A stretch of 64,000 nt of DNA from Rhizobium mongolense USDA 1844 (GTDB lineage Bacteria; Pseudomonadota; Alphaproteobacteria; Rhizobiales; Rhizobiaceae). The notes under the pieces were generated by a model. That model saw only the letters and a program-made list of their open reading frames with translations. It searched no databases and was not told the DNA's origin. The stretch lies in the NCBI RefSeq assembly GCF_000419765.1, contig NZ_ATTQ01000020.1, positions 49,298-113,297 on the forward strand, given 5' to 3'. Position 1 is the stretch's first letter. Every line of letters begins with the position of its first letter. The translations under genes and the position numbers were made by a program. Below are positions 41,079 to 50,287 of this stretch, in pieces.

Positions 41079-42071
41079 ATGATCCGTCTGTCCCGCGCGG
41101 CTTTGCTTGCTCTTTGTCTCGCCGGGGGCGCTTCGATCGCGGTTGCGCGCGAGAGCGTAAATATCAGCAGCCGCATCATCTCGACCTTCAAGATTGGCTC
41201 CAGCGAGACGAAATTCGGGCCGCTGGAATTCCTTGGCGGGCTGGAGATGGTGTCCGGCAACCGGCTTTTTGGGTCTTGGTCGGCGATCCGGTTCGTGCCG
41301 GACCGGAAGCATTTTGTTGGTGTGCTTGATACCGGCCACTGGCTTACCGGCAGCATCGAGCGCGATCAGCAGGGAAGGCTTTCCGGTTTGTCCGGCGTTG
41401 AAATCACGCCTATGAAAAACGGGAGCGGGGATACTTTCGAGGGTAAGGGACACATGGATGCCGAGGGTCTTGCCCTCAAAAGCGACCAGGTTCTGGTTTC
41501 CTTCGAACAGGACCATCGGGTCGAAGCCTACCCCGATCCTGGGTTCGAGACCTCGTCATCGGTTGGCTCGATCCCCATTCTCGTGCCGACACGGTTGCTG
41601 CGAAGCGGCCGCGGCTTCGAGACGCTGGCGGTGGCTCCACCCGAGAGCGCTTTGAAGGGCGCTGCCGTCATCATTTCGGAAGAGAGCCGGGATCGGAAGG
41701 GGAATATCTACGGCGCGATCCTTTCCGGGCCGCTCAAGGGCCGTTTCGCGGTGACGCGCAACGGTGATTTCGATCCGACCGATGGCGCCTTTCTGCCGGA
41801 CGGCGATCTTTTGCTTCTGGAGCGTCGTTTCAACATCGCCAACGGCATCGCTATGCGAATCCGGCGCATCCCGGCGGCAGAGATCAGGCCGGACGCCGTC
41901 GCCGATGGCGACATTTTGTTGACGGCCGATTTTGGGTACCAGATCGACAATATGGAAGGCCTGGACAGTTTTCAGGCGCCGGATGGCAGCACGCATGTGA
42001 TCATCGTTTCCGATGACAACCACTCCATTTTGGAGCGGAACCTCATGCTGGAATTTCGTCTCACGGAGTAA
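41079..42071 (+). CDS. Esterase-like activity of phytase family protein, exported
   Basis: A 330-aa protein with a signal peptide ending near SIAVA-RESVN and a beta-propeller body. Family blocks are FGPLEFLGGLEMVSGNRLFGSWSAIRF near residue 45 and the GRGFETLAVAP and SDDNHSILERNLMLEF segments. Start 41079 is the first ATG after the cobT stop and gives a proper signal sequence. Periplasmic or secreted; substrate unknown. Confidence 0.8.
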   Translation: MIRLSRAALLALCLAGGASIAVARESVNISSRIISTFKIGSSETKFGPLEFLGGLEMVSGNRLFGSWSAIRFVPDRKHFVGVLDTGHWLTGSIERDQQGRLSGLSGVEITPMKNGSGDTFEGKGHMDAEGLALKSDQVLVSFEQDHRVEAYPDPGFETSSSVGSIPILVPTRLLRSGRGFETLAVAPPESALKGAAVIISEESRDRKGNIYGAILSGPLKGRFAVTRNGDFDPTDGAFLPDGDLLLLERRFNIANGIAMRIRRIPAAEIRPDAVADGDILLTADFGYQIDNMEGLDSFQAPDGSTHVIIVSDDNHSILERNLMLEFRLTE

Positions 42072-42101
42072 AAGGCCTGCTCGAAGGCCGGCCACTGGCG
42101 A

Positions 42102-42737
42102 TCAGCTTGCGCGGGCCGGCTGCATCGGCCGCAGCACGTTCATGAGTGCGCCGTAGGGCAGCAGCATGACGAGGCCCATGATCATCTTCACCGAGAAATC
42201 GCTGATCGCCCAGGAAATCCAGCGCGGCGCCTGAGCGGCCAATGCACCGAGGATCGGGGCCTGCTCCAGCGCAAACGGATCGTTCGGGCCGAGGAAGACG
42301 AAGAAGGCGGCAAAGGCGAAGGAGAAGAAGATCGCCGTGTCGAGCGCCGAGCCGATCAGCGAGCCGAGGAGCGGCGCACGCCACCAGGTCTGGCGGCGAA
42401 GGCGATTGAAGACGGCGATATCGAGCAGCTGGCCGGCGAGGTAAGCCGAACCAGAGGCGATCGCGATGCGCGGCACTGATGTGAAGAAGGAAAGCCCGAT
42501 GCCGACGACAAAGCCGGCGAACACGACCTTGCGCGCTACCTGAGGACCGAACTGGCGATTCGTGAGATCGGTGATCAAGAAGGCGACCGGATAGCTGAAC
42601 GCACCCCACGTCAGGATATCGGCGAGGTTGATGCCGGCGACCTCGGCGTTCACAGGAAACTGGACGAGGAAGTTGGAAGCGACGACGACGAGCGTCATCA
42701 GAGCGATGTAGAGGAGGGTATAGCGGGTCTTCAGCAT
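42102..42737 (-). CDS. Queuosine precursor transporter (YhhQ/DUF165)
   Basis: A 211-aa inner-membrane protein with about six helices, typical of the VUT/YhhQ family that imports 7-cyano-7-deazaguanine or related queuosine precursors. Conserved polar blocks include PVAFLITDLTNRQFGPQVAR and GSAYLAGQLLDIAVFNRLR. The internal ATG at 42737 is preferred; an upstream extension is polar and runs toward the rpmB terminator. Confidence 0.87.
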   Translation of the reverse strand: MLKTRYTLLYIALMTLVVVASNFLVQFPVNAEVAGINLADILTWGAFSYPVAFLITDLTNRQFGPQVARKVVFAGFVVGIGLSFFTSVPRIAIASGSAYLAGQLLDIAVFNRLRRQTWWRAPLLGSLIGSALDTAIFFSFAFAAFFVFLGPNDPFALEQAPILGALAAQAPRWISWAISDFSVKMIMGLVMLLPYGALMNVLRPMQPARAS

Positions 42738-42787
42738 TTTTTTATCCTGGGTGATGCCACCAGTTGGGGTATCGGGCCGGCAAAGCA

Positions 42788-42821
42788 AAAGGCTTGTCCG
42801 GTATTAGCCGTGCAAGCCTTT
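42788..42821 (-). terminator. Intrinsic terminator after rpmB
   Basis: AAAGGCTTG (42788-42796) pairs with CAAGCCTTT (42813-42821) as a perfect 9-bp stem with a 16-nt loop. On the minus strand it is followed by TTTTGCTTT. It lies about 30 bp beyond the rpmB stop and about 50 bp before the transporter start. Confidence 0.7.
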
Positions 42822-42849
42822 GAAGCCGTATGGAAGAAGGTGTCGAAGC

Positions 42850-43140
42850 TTATGCGGCTTCGGCGGTCTTCTTGACAATCTGACGGCGCAGCAGGCGCGC
42901 GCGCATCGACAGTTCGTTTTCGCTTGCCTTGATCAGGAAGGCATCGAGGCCCCCGCGATGCTCGACAGAGCGCAGGGCAGCAGCTGAAACACGCAGACGG
43001 TAGCGCTGGCCGAGAGCGTCGGAGATCAGCGTAACCTGGCACAGGTTCGGCAGGAACCGGCGCTTGGTCTTGTTGTTGGCATGGCTGACATTGTTACCAG
43101 TCAGGACGGCCTTGCCGGTCAATTCGCACACGCGGGACAT
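42850..43140 (-). CDS. rpmB: 50S ribosomal protein L28
   Basis: A 96-aa large-subunit protein beginning MSRVCELTGKAVLTGNNVSHANNKTKRRFLPNL in two conserved segments, with the alphaproteobacterial C-terminal extension (RARLLRRQIVKKTAEAA). A monocistronic unit with a terminator downstream. Confidence 0.96.
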   Translation of the reverse strand: MSRVCELTGKAVLTGNNVSHANNKTKRRFLPNLCQVTLISDALGQRYRLRVSAAALRSVEHRGGLDAFLIKASENELSMRARLLRRQIVKKTAEAA

Positions 43141-43361
43141 TGAACACCTATTCTTGTTTTTCTAGGCCATCGATTACGATGCCCCGGCAAACGCGGGTCT
43201 GCAATCCAACAGGCCATAATTGGAAAGTTGCGGTTCTATAGTCAGGCCGGCCGCCCGCGTCAAGCCAAACCTTGGCCTTTCCCGCAATTCTGTCAAAAAG
43301 CTCGTGTTTGCTTCTATGTGCGGCAGGAGTATAGACCGCTGGTGCAGGGCATTGTCTGCCC

Positions 43362-44156
43362 TTGAAAAAGGCTCTCTTCATGGCTCATCTGGGCAGGCGG
43401 ATTTTCCTATCGTCAATTGCAGTGCTGATGTCCATCCCGGCCGGCGCAAGCGAGATCCGTCATCGTACGGAATATAGAGTTGCTCTCGGAATCCTGCCGA
43501 TTGCGCGCGCCGCCTTCGTTACCCAGATCGACGATGATCAGCGCTACCAGGTTTCAGGCAATATCAGTTCGGCGGGCCTTGCCGATCTTGTGACGAACAT
43601 CGCTGCGAAAACCAACGTCACCGGTGTCCTGCGCAATGACCGATTGCAGGCGCAGCGCTACTACCTCTATTACAAGAGCGGCAAACGCGCGCGTACCTAT
43701 GAAGTCCGCTACAGAAACGGCGATATCGTCTCCACGACCGTGAAGCCGGAACGGCGCCAGCCACGCAACTGGGTCGATGTCAAGCCGGGCGATATGCGCT
43801 CCGTGCTTGATCCCATCTCCGGGTTGATCTTCCCGGCGGATACGAAGCTCTGCTCGCAGCGCCTGCCGATCTATGACGGCGAGATGCGCATGGACCTTGT
43901 GCTTTCGCCAAAGGGATCCGAGGATTTCAAGACGGATGGGTTTTCCGGCAAGGCAACGGTCTGCGGCGTACGTTTCGTGCCCAGGTCTGGCTACAGGAAA
44001 GGCCGCAAGGATATCGATTATCTGAGAAGAAGCGGCAACATGGAAATCTGGTTTGCAAAGGCGGAAACGGCCAACGTATATGCTCCGGTCTATGTTCGCA
44101 TTCCGACGCAGTACGGAACGGTGACGATTACCGCGGTGAAATACAGTGCAAACTGA
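43362..44156 (+). CDS. DUF3108 domain-containing exported protein, 264 aa
   Basis: A hydrophobic N-terminal segment (RRIFLSSIAVLMSIPAGASE) forms a signal peptide. The remainder is beta-rich with YRVALGILPIARAAF and RARTYEVRYRNGDIVSTTVKPE, consistent with the DUF3108 fold. A second in-frame ATG at 43380 gives a more standard signal peptide. The function is unknown; it is presumably periplasmic. Confidence 0.78.
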   Translation: MKKALFMAHLGRRIFLSSIAVLMSIPAGASEIRHRTEYRVALGILPIARAAFVTQIDDDQRYQVSGNISSAGLADLVTNIAAKTNVTGVLRNDRLQAQRYYLYYKSGKRARTYEVRYRNGDIVSTTVKPERRQPRNWVDVKPGDMRSVLDPISGLIFPADTKLCSQRLPIYDGEMRMDLVLSPKGSEDFKTDGFSGKATVCGVRFVPRSGYRKGRKDIDYLRRSGNMEIWFAKAETANVYAPVYVRIPTQYGTVTITAVKYSAN

Positions 44157-44184
44157 CGGAGCTGGTCTCCGTGAAGGGGGACAG

Positions 44185-45078
44185 GTGAAGCTTCGGGCCA
44201 CATCGATCGGGTTCACGGCCATTCTGATGTGGTCGTTTCTGGCGCTCTTCACCGCTGCATCCGGCAAGATGCCGCCGTTCCAGCTTTCGGCGATCTGCTT
44301 TGCGATCGGCAGCATCCCGGGCATTGCCGTTTTGATCTTCAACCCGTCTCGCGTGGCGCTGCTGAGGCAGCCGGCAAAGGTCTGGATCATCGGCATTGCC
44401 GGCCTCTTCGGCTATCACTTCCTCTATTTCACCGCGCTTCGGAACGCGCCGGCGGTGGAGGCCGGCTTGATTGCCTATCTCTGGCCGCTGCTGATTGTCG
44501 TCGGCTCGGCGCTGCTGCCGGGCGAGCGGTTGCGCTGGTATCATGTGGCAGGCGCGCTCGCCGGGCTCTGCGGCACCTTCCTGATCGTCGGCCGCAACGG
44601 CATCGATTTCGACGGTGCATATGCGATCGGCTACGGCGCGGCCTTCCTTTGTGCCTTCACCTGGTCCGGCTATTCGCTGCTGACGCGGCGCTTCGATGCG
44701 GTCTCGACCGATGTCGTTACCGGCTTCTGCCTTGCGACCTCCCTTCTGTCGTTCTTCTGCCATCTCGGGTTGGAAACGACCCTTTGGCCGGAAACGGCTT
44801 TCGAATGGATCGCCGTTGCCGGTCTCGGTCTCTTCCCGGTCGGCGCTGCGTTCTATGCCTGGGATTACGGCGTCAAGAACGGCGACATCCAGATCCTCGG
44901 CGCGGCAAGTTATGCGGCGCCGTTGCTTTCGACGCTCATCCTGACGATATTCGGCTTTGCCGAGCCAAGCTGGCGCATTGCGCTTGCCTGCCTGCTGGTC
45001 ACCGGCGGTGCAGTGCTTGCGGCTCAGGAAATGTTCCGCCGTAAAAGCGTCGCAAAACAAGTTGCGGCGGCTGAATAG
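44185..45078 (+). CDS. DMT-superfamily (EamA) transporter, 297 aa
   Basis: Ten predicted helices in two EamA repeats, for example YHFLYFTALRNAPAVEAGLIAYLWPLL in the first and GAAFYAWDYGVKNGDIQILGAASY in the second. GTG 44185 is preferred because AAGGGGGACA sits just upstream and the protein then begins VKLRATSIGFTAILMWS; an ATG at 44146 would overlap the preceding gene. Probably a metabolite exporter related to YddG. Confidence 0.85.
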   Translation: MKLRATSIGFTAILMWSFLALFTAASGKMPPFQLSAICFAIGSIPGIAVLIFNPSRVALLRQPAKVWIIGIAGLFGYHFLYFTALRNAPAVEAGLIAYLWPLLIVVGSALLPGERLRWYHVAGALAGLCGTFLIVGRNGIDFDGAYAIGYGAAFLCAFTWSGYSLLTRRFDAVSTDVVTGFCLATSLLSFFCHLGLETTLWPETAFEWIAVAGLGLFPVGAAFYAWDYGVKNGDIQILGAASYAAPLLSTLILTIFGFAEPSWRIALACLLVTGGAVLAAQEMFRRKSVAKQVAAAE

Positions 45079-45081
45079 GCC

Positions 45082-45504
45082 TCAGCCGCCCGGTTTCCAA
45101 TCCATCGGTGCCATTTCGAATTTCGAGAACTCGAAACCGGGCGCCACCGTACAGCCAACGAGCGTGTATTCGCCAAGCGTTTCTGCCGATTGCCACCAGT
45201 TTGCCGGAATGATTGCTTGCGGACGCTCACCACTTGCCAGGTCGATGCCGAGCATCAAGGTTTCGCTTCCCGTGCCGTCTGCGGACCTGTGGAGTGCCAA
45301 GGGCGCACCGGCGTAGTAATGCCAGACCTCCGCCGCATCGTGGACGCGATGCCAGTGCGAACGTTGCCCGGCTTTCAGAAGATAGTAGATTGCCGTCGAG
45401 TGCCCGCGATCCTCGCCATTGCCATCGCGAAACGTCTGCACGTACCAGCCGCCTTCCGGATGCGGCTGCATCGAAAGCGCCTCTATAATTTTGTCGGGAG
45501 ACAT
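45082..45504 (-). CDS. Cupin-fold protein (DUF985), 140 aa
   Basis: A single jelly-roll domain with HPEGGWYVQTFRD at the start, AIYYLLKAGQRSHWHRVH and AEVWHYYAGAPL in the middle, and WWQSAETLGEYTLVGCTVAPGFEF toward the end, characteristic of the DUF985/YML079-like family. It is the downstream partner of gloB; the two genes meet at 45504. Function unknown. Confidence 0.85.
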   Translation of the reverse strand: MSPDKIIEALSMQPHPEGGWYVQTFRDGNGEDRGHSTAIYYLLKAGQRSHWHRVHDAAEVWHYYAGAPLALHRSADGTGSETLMLGIDLASGERPQAIIPANWWQSAETLGEYTLVGCTVAPGFEFSKFEMAPMDWKPGG

Positions 45505-46274
45505 CAGAAATTGTCCTTGCGCCTGCGGATCTCCGCAAAGACTTCCTCGTTCGTCTTGCTTTCCATCAGGAGATTGCGGCGGATGGCGGGATCGGCAGCG
45601 CGAAGAAAAGGGTTGGTGTCCTTTTCCAGGCCCAGCGTCGTCGGGATCGTGAACCTGCCCTCGGCACGCAGAGCCTCGATCTCTGCAGCACGCGTCTTCA
45701 GCCGCTCGTTGTCCGGATCGATCGTCAAAGCGAAACGCGCGTTCGAAAGTGTATATTCATGGCCGAAATAGATCGCCGTCTCGTCTGGCAGCACGGCCAG
45801 CTTCTGCAACGAATGCCACATATCCGCCGCCGGGCGCTCCAAGAGGCGGCCGCAGCCCAGTGCAAAGAGCGTATCGGCGGCAAAAAGCAGCTTGTCGTCA
45901 GCGAAATGGTAGCAGATATGGCCGACGGTATGGCCCGGCGTTTCGATGACGTTGACCATATGGTCGCCGAAGAGAAAGCTGTCGCCATCGGCCATCGATT
46001 TGTCGAGGCCCGGAATTGCCACGGCTTCGTTGACCGGACCGATGATCTCGCAGCCGAATTGCTCCTTCAGCGCCAGATTGCCTTCGACGTGGTCGGTGTG
46101 GTGATGGGTGGTGAAGATGTGCGAAATCTTCCAGCCGCGCCGCTTTGCAGCCGCTGCCACGGCCGCCTCTTCCGGCGCGTCGATCGATGCCGTCAGCCCG
46201 GATTCCGGATCATGCACGAGAACGCCGAAATTATCGGATCGGCAGAGAAAAACTTCTAGTTCCAAAGGTTTCAT
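45504..46274 (-). CDS. gloB: Hydroxyacylglutathione hydrolase (glyoxalase II)
   Basis: A 256-aa metallo-beta-lactamase-fold thiolesterase that hydrolyses S-lactoylglutathione in methylglyoxal detoxification. The metal motif THHHTDHVEG (about 57-66), ETPGHTVGHICYH, FAADTLFALGCGRL and the C-terminal FGHEYTLSNARFAL region are intact. ATG 46274 begins the conserved MKPLELEVFLCRSDN. Its end meets the DUF985 cupin start. Confidence 0.92.
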   Translation of the reverse strand: MKPLELEVFLCRSDNFGVLVHDPESGLTASIDAPEEAAVAAAAKRRGWKISHIFTTHHHTDHVEGNLALKEQFGCEIIGPVNEAVAIPGLDKSMADGDSFLFGDHMVNVIETPGHTVGHICYHFADDKLLFAADTLFALGCGRLLERPAADMWHSLQKLAVLPDETAIYFGHEYTLSNARFALTIDPDNERLKTRAAEIEALRAEGRFTIPTTLGLEKDTNPFLRAADPAIRRNLLMESKTNEEVFAEIRRRKDNF

Positions 46275-46363
46275 TGTCCAAGCGGCCTCTTTCCCACGAA
46301 CATGTCCGGAATGTAGAGGCTCCGGCCTTGAAGTCCAATCGCCCGCTGATAACATTTATTGCG

Positions 46364-47104
46364 ATGCACACGGATATTGTCGATCTGCGCCAGTTCTATC
46401 ATTCCGAGCTCGGCCGCCTTGCCGAGCACTCGATTGCCATGGCGCTGTCGTCGCTTTGGGTGCGCCTGCCGCAGGAGCGGCTCGTCGGCATCGGCTATGC
46501 CGTTCCCTTCCTCGACCGGTTCAGCGCCGATACCGAGCGCACCTTCGCCTTCATGCCAGCCGGGCAGGGCGCCGTGAACTGGCCGGTGGGGTCGTTGTCA
46601 TCGACCGCACTGATCTTCGATGAAGAACTGCCGCTTCCCGATTCGTCCATTGATCGTGTGCTGATGGTCCATTCGCTGGAATTCGCCGAAAGCCCGCGGG
46701 AAACCTTGAAGGAGCTCTGGCGCGTGCTTGCGCCCGGCGGACGCCTCGTCATCGTGGTGCCGAACCGGCGCGGCGTCTGGGCGCGCATGGAACATACGCC
46801 TTTCGGCTCCGGGCGCCCTTATTCGCGGGGTCAACTCACGCATCTGCTGCGCGAGACGAATTTCACGCCCGGCGCGACCGCCGAGGCGCTGTTCTTCCCG
46901 CCATCGAAGCTTCGCGCGGTTCTCAGCCTTCGCCGCGGCTTCGAACGCATTGGCCGCGCACTCTGGCCGGCCTTTTCGGGCGTCATCATCGTCGAGGCAC
47001 AGAAGCGGCTCTATCAGGGCCTGCCGGTAGCCGCACGGGCTTCGCGCCGCGTCTTCGTGCCGGTTCTTGCGCCGCATGGTGTTCCGACGACACGCAGCCG
47101 TTAA
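46364..47104 (+). CDS. Class I SAM-dependent methyltransferase, 246 aa
   Basis: A methyltransferase of the UbiE/type 11 kind: LPLPDSSIDRVLMVHSLEFAE (motif IV region) and LKELWRVLAPGGRLVIVVPNRRG (post-I/V). The glycine motif I region is degenerate. ATG 46364 follows the divergent gloB promoter. The C-terminal segment has a basic tail. Substrate unknown. Confidence 0.82.
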   Translation: MHTDIVDLRQFYHSELGRLAEHSIAMALSSLWVRLPQERLVGIGYAVPFLDRFSADTERTFAFMPAGQGAVNWPVGSLSSTALIFDEELPLPDSSIDRVLMVHSLEFAESPRETLKELWRVLAPGGRLVIVVPNRRGVWARMEHTPFGSGRPYSRGQLTHLLRETNFTPGATAEALFFPPSKLRAVLSLRRGFERIGRALWPAFSGVIIVEAQKRLYQGLPVAARASRRVFVPVLAPHGVPTTRSR

Positions 47105-47191
47105 GTCTCACTCGACAAAGGCCGCTTTCCGCTTTATTGCCACAGGGCAATTTCCGGCCGGAATTTCCGGCGTTTTTTCAAGGTCGATCCC

Positions 47192-48301
47192 ATGAGCGTT
47201 GAGATGAGCAAGCCTGTTCCGCGTCCCGGTATCCTGGATATTGCAGCCTATGTGCCGGGCAAGGAACATGCACCGGGCGTCGCCCGCGTCTACAAGCTCT
47301 CCTCCAACGAAACGCCGCTTGGTGCGAGCCCGAAGGCCATAGAAGCCTTTCGTGAGGCGGCCGGCCATCTCGAACGCTATCCGGACGGGCAGGCGATCGA
47401 ATTGCGCGAAGCGATCGCCGCAGTTCACGGCCTGAATCCGGCTAACATCATGTGTGGCAACGGCTCGGACGAACTGCTCGGCTTGCTCTGCCACGTTTAT
47501 CTCAGCCCCGGTGACGAAGGCATCATCACCGAGCACGGCTTCCTCGTTTACAAGATTCAGATCATGGGCGCGGGCGCGACGCCTGTCGTGGTGAAGGAGA
47601 CGGATCATACCGTCGATGTCGACGCGATCCTTGCCGCCGTTACGGACAAGACGAAGATCGTCTTCATCGCCAATCCGGGCAATCCGACCGGTACCTATAT
47701 CCCGGTCAGCGAAGTCCGCCGCCTACAGGCCGGTCTGCCGAAGCATGTCGTCCTGGTGCTCGATGCGGCCTATGCCGAATATGTCCGGCGCAACGACTAT
47801 GAATCCGGTATCGAGGTCGTCTCCTCGAACGCGAACGTCGTCATGACCCGGACCTTCTCGAAGGTCTATGGGCTTGCGGCGCTCCGCGTCGGCTGGATGT
47901 ATGCGCCTGCCGAGATCATCGACGCAGTGAACCGCGTGCGCGGCCCGTTCAACATGAATACGCCGGCGATCGCGGCCGGTGCCGCGGCGATCCGCGATCA
48001 GGCCTTCGTTCAAAAGGCGACCTCCTTCAATCAGATGTGGATCGAGAAGGTTACAGGAGCGCTCGAAACGATCGGTCTCAAGGTCACGCCGTCGGTGACC
48101 AACTTCGTCCTCATCCATTTTCCGGATGTCGAGGGCAAGCGCGCTGCCGATGCTGACGATTATCTGACGAGCCGTGGCTATATCCTGCGGGCGGTTCGCA
48201 GCTACGGCTTCCCTAATTCACTGCGCATGAGCATTGGCCCCGAAGAGGCCAATCACGGCGTCATCGAAGCGCTCGGCGAATTCATGGGACGCCCGGCATG
48301 A
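47192..48301 (+). CDS. hisC: Histidinol-phosphate aminotransferase
   Basis: A 369-aa PLP enzyme of the aspartate-aminotransferase fold. KLSSNETPLGASP, NGSDELLGLLCHVYLSPGD, FIANPGNPTGTYIP and the PLP lysine in TRTFSKVYGLAALRVGW are visible. Being coupled by an ATGA overlap to a prephenate/arogenate dehydrogenase, it probably also, or mainly, serves aromatic amino acid transamination. Confidence 0.92.
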   Translation: MSVEMSKPVPRPGILDIAAYVPGKEHAPGVARVYKLSSNETPLGASPKAIEAFREAAGHLERYPDGQAIELREAIAAVHGLNPANIMCGNGSDELLGLLCHVYLSPGDEGIITEHGFLVYKIQIMGAGATPVVVKETDHTVDVDAILAAVTDKTKIVFIANPGNPTGTYIPVSEVRRLQAGLPKHVVLVLDAAYAEYVRRNDYESGIEVVSSNANVVMTRTFSKVYGLAALRVGWMYAPAEIIDAVNRVRGPFNMNTPAIAAGAAAIRDQAFVQKATSFNQMWIEKVTGALETIGLKVTPSVTNFVLIHFPDVEGKRAADADDYLTSRGYILRAVRSYGFPNSLRMSIGPEEANHGVIEALGEFMGRPA

Positions 48302-49230
48302 CAGCGCAGTTTGATCGCATCGCGCTGATCGGCATCGGGCTGATCGGCTCCTCGATCGCCCACGACATCAAGCGGCTGGGGCTCGCCCACGAAGTCGTCG
48401 TTGCAACGCGCAGTGCCGAAACGCTGAAGCGTGCCGAGGAATTGCAACTCGGCAGCCGTTATACGACCTCGTCGGCCGAGGCCGCCGAGAATGCCGATCT
48501 CGTCATCGTGTCCGTGCCGGTCGGCGCCTCGGAAAGTGTTGCCAGGGAAATCGCAGGAAGCGTGAAGCCGGGCGCGATCGTCACCGACGTCGGATCCACC
48601 AAGGCGTCGGTCATCGCGCAGATGCAGCCGCATATGCCACCGCATGTGCACTTCATCCCCGGCCATCCGCTGGCTGGTACGGAAAAATCTGGTCCCGACG
48701 CCGGCTTTCCAGGCCTTTTCGAAGGCCGCTGGTGCATCTTCACGCCGATTGCGGGCACGGACGAGGGTGCGCTCAAGAAGCTTCGCAAATTCTGGGAAAG
48801 CCTTGGCTCCAAGGTCGATGAGATGGACGCCGACCACCACGACAAGGTGCTCGCCATCGTCTCGCACCTGCCGCACATCATTGCCTACAATATTGTCGGC
48901 ACGGCCGACGATCTGGAAACCGTGACGGAATCGGAAGTCATCAAATACTCCGCCTCCGGCTTTCGCGACTTTACGCGCCTTGCGGCCTCCGATCCGACAA
49001 TGTGGCGCGACGTCTGCCTGCACAACAAGGATGCGATCCTTGAAATGCTGGCGCGCTTTTCGGAAGATCTTGCCTATCTGCAGCGCGCGATCCGCTGGGG
49101 CGAGGGCGACAAGCTTTTCGAGCTCTTCAGCCGCACTCGCGCAATCCGCCGCTCGATCGTCCAGGCCGGACAGGATGTGGACACGCCAGACTTTGGCCGC
49201 CCACATGCGCAGGATACGAAGACGAACTGA
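48298..49230 (+). CDS. tyrC: Prephenate/arogenate dehydrogenase family protein
   Basis: A 310-aa NAD(P)-dependent dehydrogenase for tyrosine synthesis. The Rossmann motif GIGLIGSSIAHDIKRLG is at about 11-27; the catalytic region includes DVGSTKASV, PGHPLAGTEKSGPDAG and the later VSHLPHIIAYNIV block. Single-domain without ACT. It overlaps hisC and so forms a small aromatic operon. Confidence 0.92.
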   Translation: MTAQFDRIALIGIGLIGSSIAHDIKRLGLAHEVVVATRSAETLKRAEELQLGSRYTTSSAEAAENADLVIVSVPVGASESVAREIAGSVKPGAIVTDVGSTKASVIAQMQPHMPPHVHFIPGHPLAGTEKSGPDAGFPGLFEGRWCIFTPIAGTDEGALKKLRKFWESLGSKVDEMDADHHDKVLAIVSHLPHIIAYNIVGTADDLETVTESEVIKYSASGFRDFTRLAASDPTMWRDVCLHNKDAILEMLARFSEDLAYLQRAIRWGEGDKLFELFSRTRAIRRSIVQAGQDVDTPDFGRPHAQDTKTN

Positions 49231-49233
49231 GCC

Positions 49234-50235
49234 TCAGATCGGCGGGATCGTGCCGAGTGGGATGAAGCCGCTTACGGTGGCATTGCCGTGCTGAACGACG
49301 AGGTCGACCGAAACCTTATCGCCACCGACAGCGAGCGCCTTCAGAAGCTTGGCGGCGGTGTCGACGGTCTTGGCGATTTCCGGGAGGGCCTGTTTCAGGC
49401 TGTCGCGCCAGGGGCCGAGTTGCTCGATCTCCAGCTTGAACTTTCCGGACAAAAAGCCTTGCTCATCGAAGGAGAAGGGGCCTGTCAACGTCATCACCTT
49501 GCCGTCGCCGATATCGGCCACGGCCTTGCGCAGCTCTCCGCTTGCCCCATAAAGCCCCTGCGGATCGCTGCCGTCGATCATTCCGCCTCTGCCTGCAAGG
49601 GTGATATCGGCGCTCGCCGAGAATTTCGGGAAGACCTGCGGCCAGTCCTTGATGACGGCATTTGCATCCTGGAGTGAGAAGGCACCGTCCAGATCGCCTG
49701 CATTCTGGCGGAGGTGGACTTCCGTGCGTCCTGCATCGACATTGACCGTTTGCCCGGTATAGGAGGAGACAGCGGTCGCCTTCAGGCCGTCGATGACCAT
49801 GGAGGTGCGGTCGATGCCCCTCAGCCTGGTCACCAGGCTGGATTGCAGGTTTGCCCACTGCGCCGAGATCGAAAGGCCGTTTGCCGTGCGGATTTCGGCC
49901 GGCGAATCGAGTTCCCAGACGATACGGCCCGGCGCGTAAACCTGCGCTGCGGAACGAAGTTCGCCAAAGGAAGCGGAGACGCCGTTCGTGTTGTCATCCA
50001 CACCCACTTTCGAGCAATAGAGGCCAATGCGAAACGGATAGCCGCGAAAGTCGATATCGGCGCATTCGCCGCTGACGCCCGCCGTGCTGCGCGGCGCAAT
50101 AACCTTCAGCACGGTTTCCTTGAGGTGGGCGGCTGCGTAAAACCAGCCGCCGGTATAAATCGCGATAAACAGAACGATGCCCAAGCCGAGCAACCAGAAT
50201 TTTCTGCCGCTACCGGATTGGCTTGACGCTGCCAT
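49234..50235 (-). CDS. DUF2125 domain-containing protein, 333 aa
   Basis: An N-terminal membrane anchor (about 12-35: FWLLGLGIVLFIAIYTGGWFY in part) is followed by a long beta-rich periplasmic domain; conserved points are the CADIDFRGYPFRIGLYCSKVGV block and the glycine-rich C-terminus. It matches the DUF2125 family typical of rhizobia. Function unknown. It is divergent from the ChaC-type gene. Confidence 0.85.
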   Translation of the reverse strand: MAASSQSGSGRKFWLLGLGIVLFIAIYTGGWFYAAAHLKETVLKVIAPRSTAGVSGECADIDFRGYPFRIGLYCSKVGVDDNTNGVSASFGELRSAAQVYAPGRIVWELDSPAEIRTANGLSISAQWANLQSSLVTRLRGIDRTSMVIDGLKATAVSSYTGQTVNVDAGRTEVHLRQNAGDLDGAFSLQDANAVIKDWPQVFPKFSASADITLAGRGGMIDGSDPQGLYGASGELRKAVADIGDGKVMTLTGPFSFDEQGFLSGKFKLEIEQLGPWRDSLKQALPEIAKTVDTAAKLLKALAVGGDKVSVDLVVQHGNATVSGFIPLGTIPPI

Positions 50236-50287
50236 GATGGTTCTCCAATGGTGAATCGCGAATGGGATTTTCGGTCTGGCGTGCGAT

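Noticed and set aside
39374..41356. A 660-codon open frame antisense to cobT
   Set aside because: It mirrors cobT in the opposite strand, has no recognisable domain and arises from high-GC codon bias.
42738..42849. preQ1 riboswitch upstream of the queuosine-precursor transporter
   Set aside because: The only clear structure is the rpmB terminator; no preQ1 aptamer consensus could be recognised by eye.
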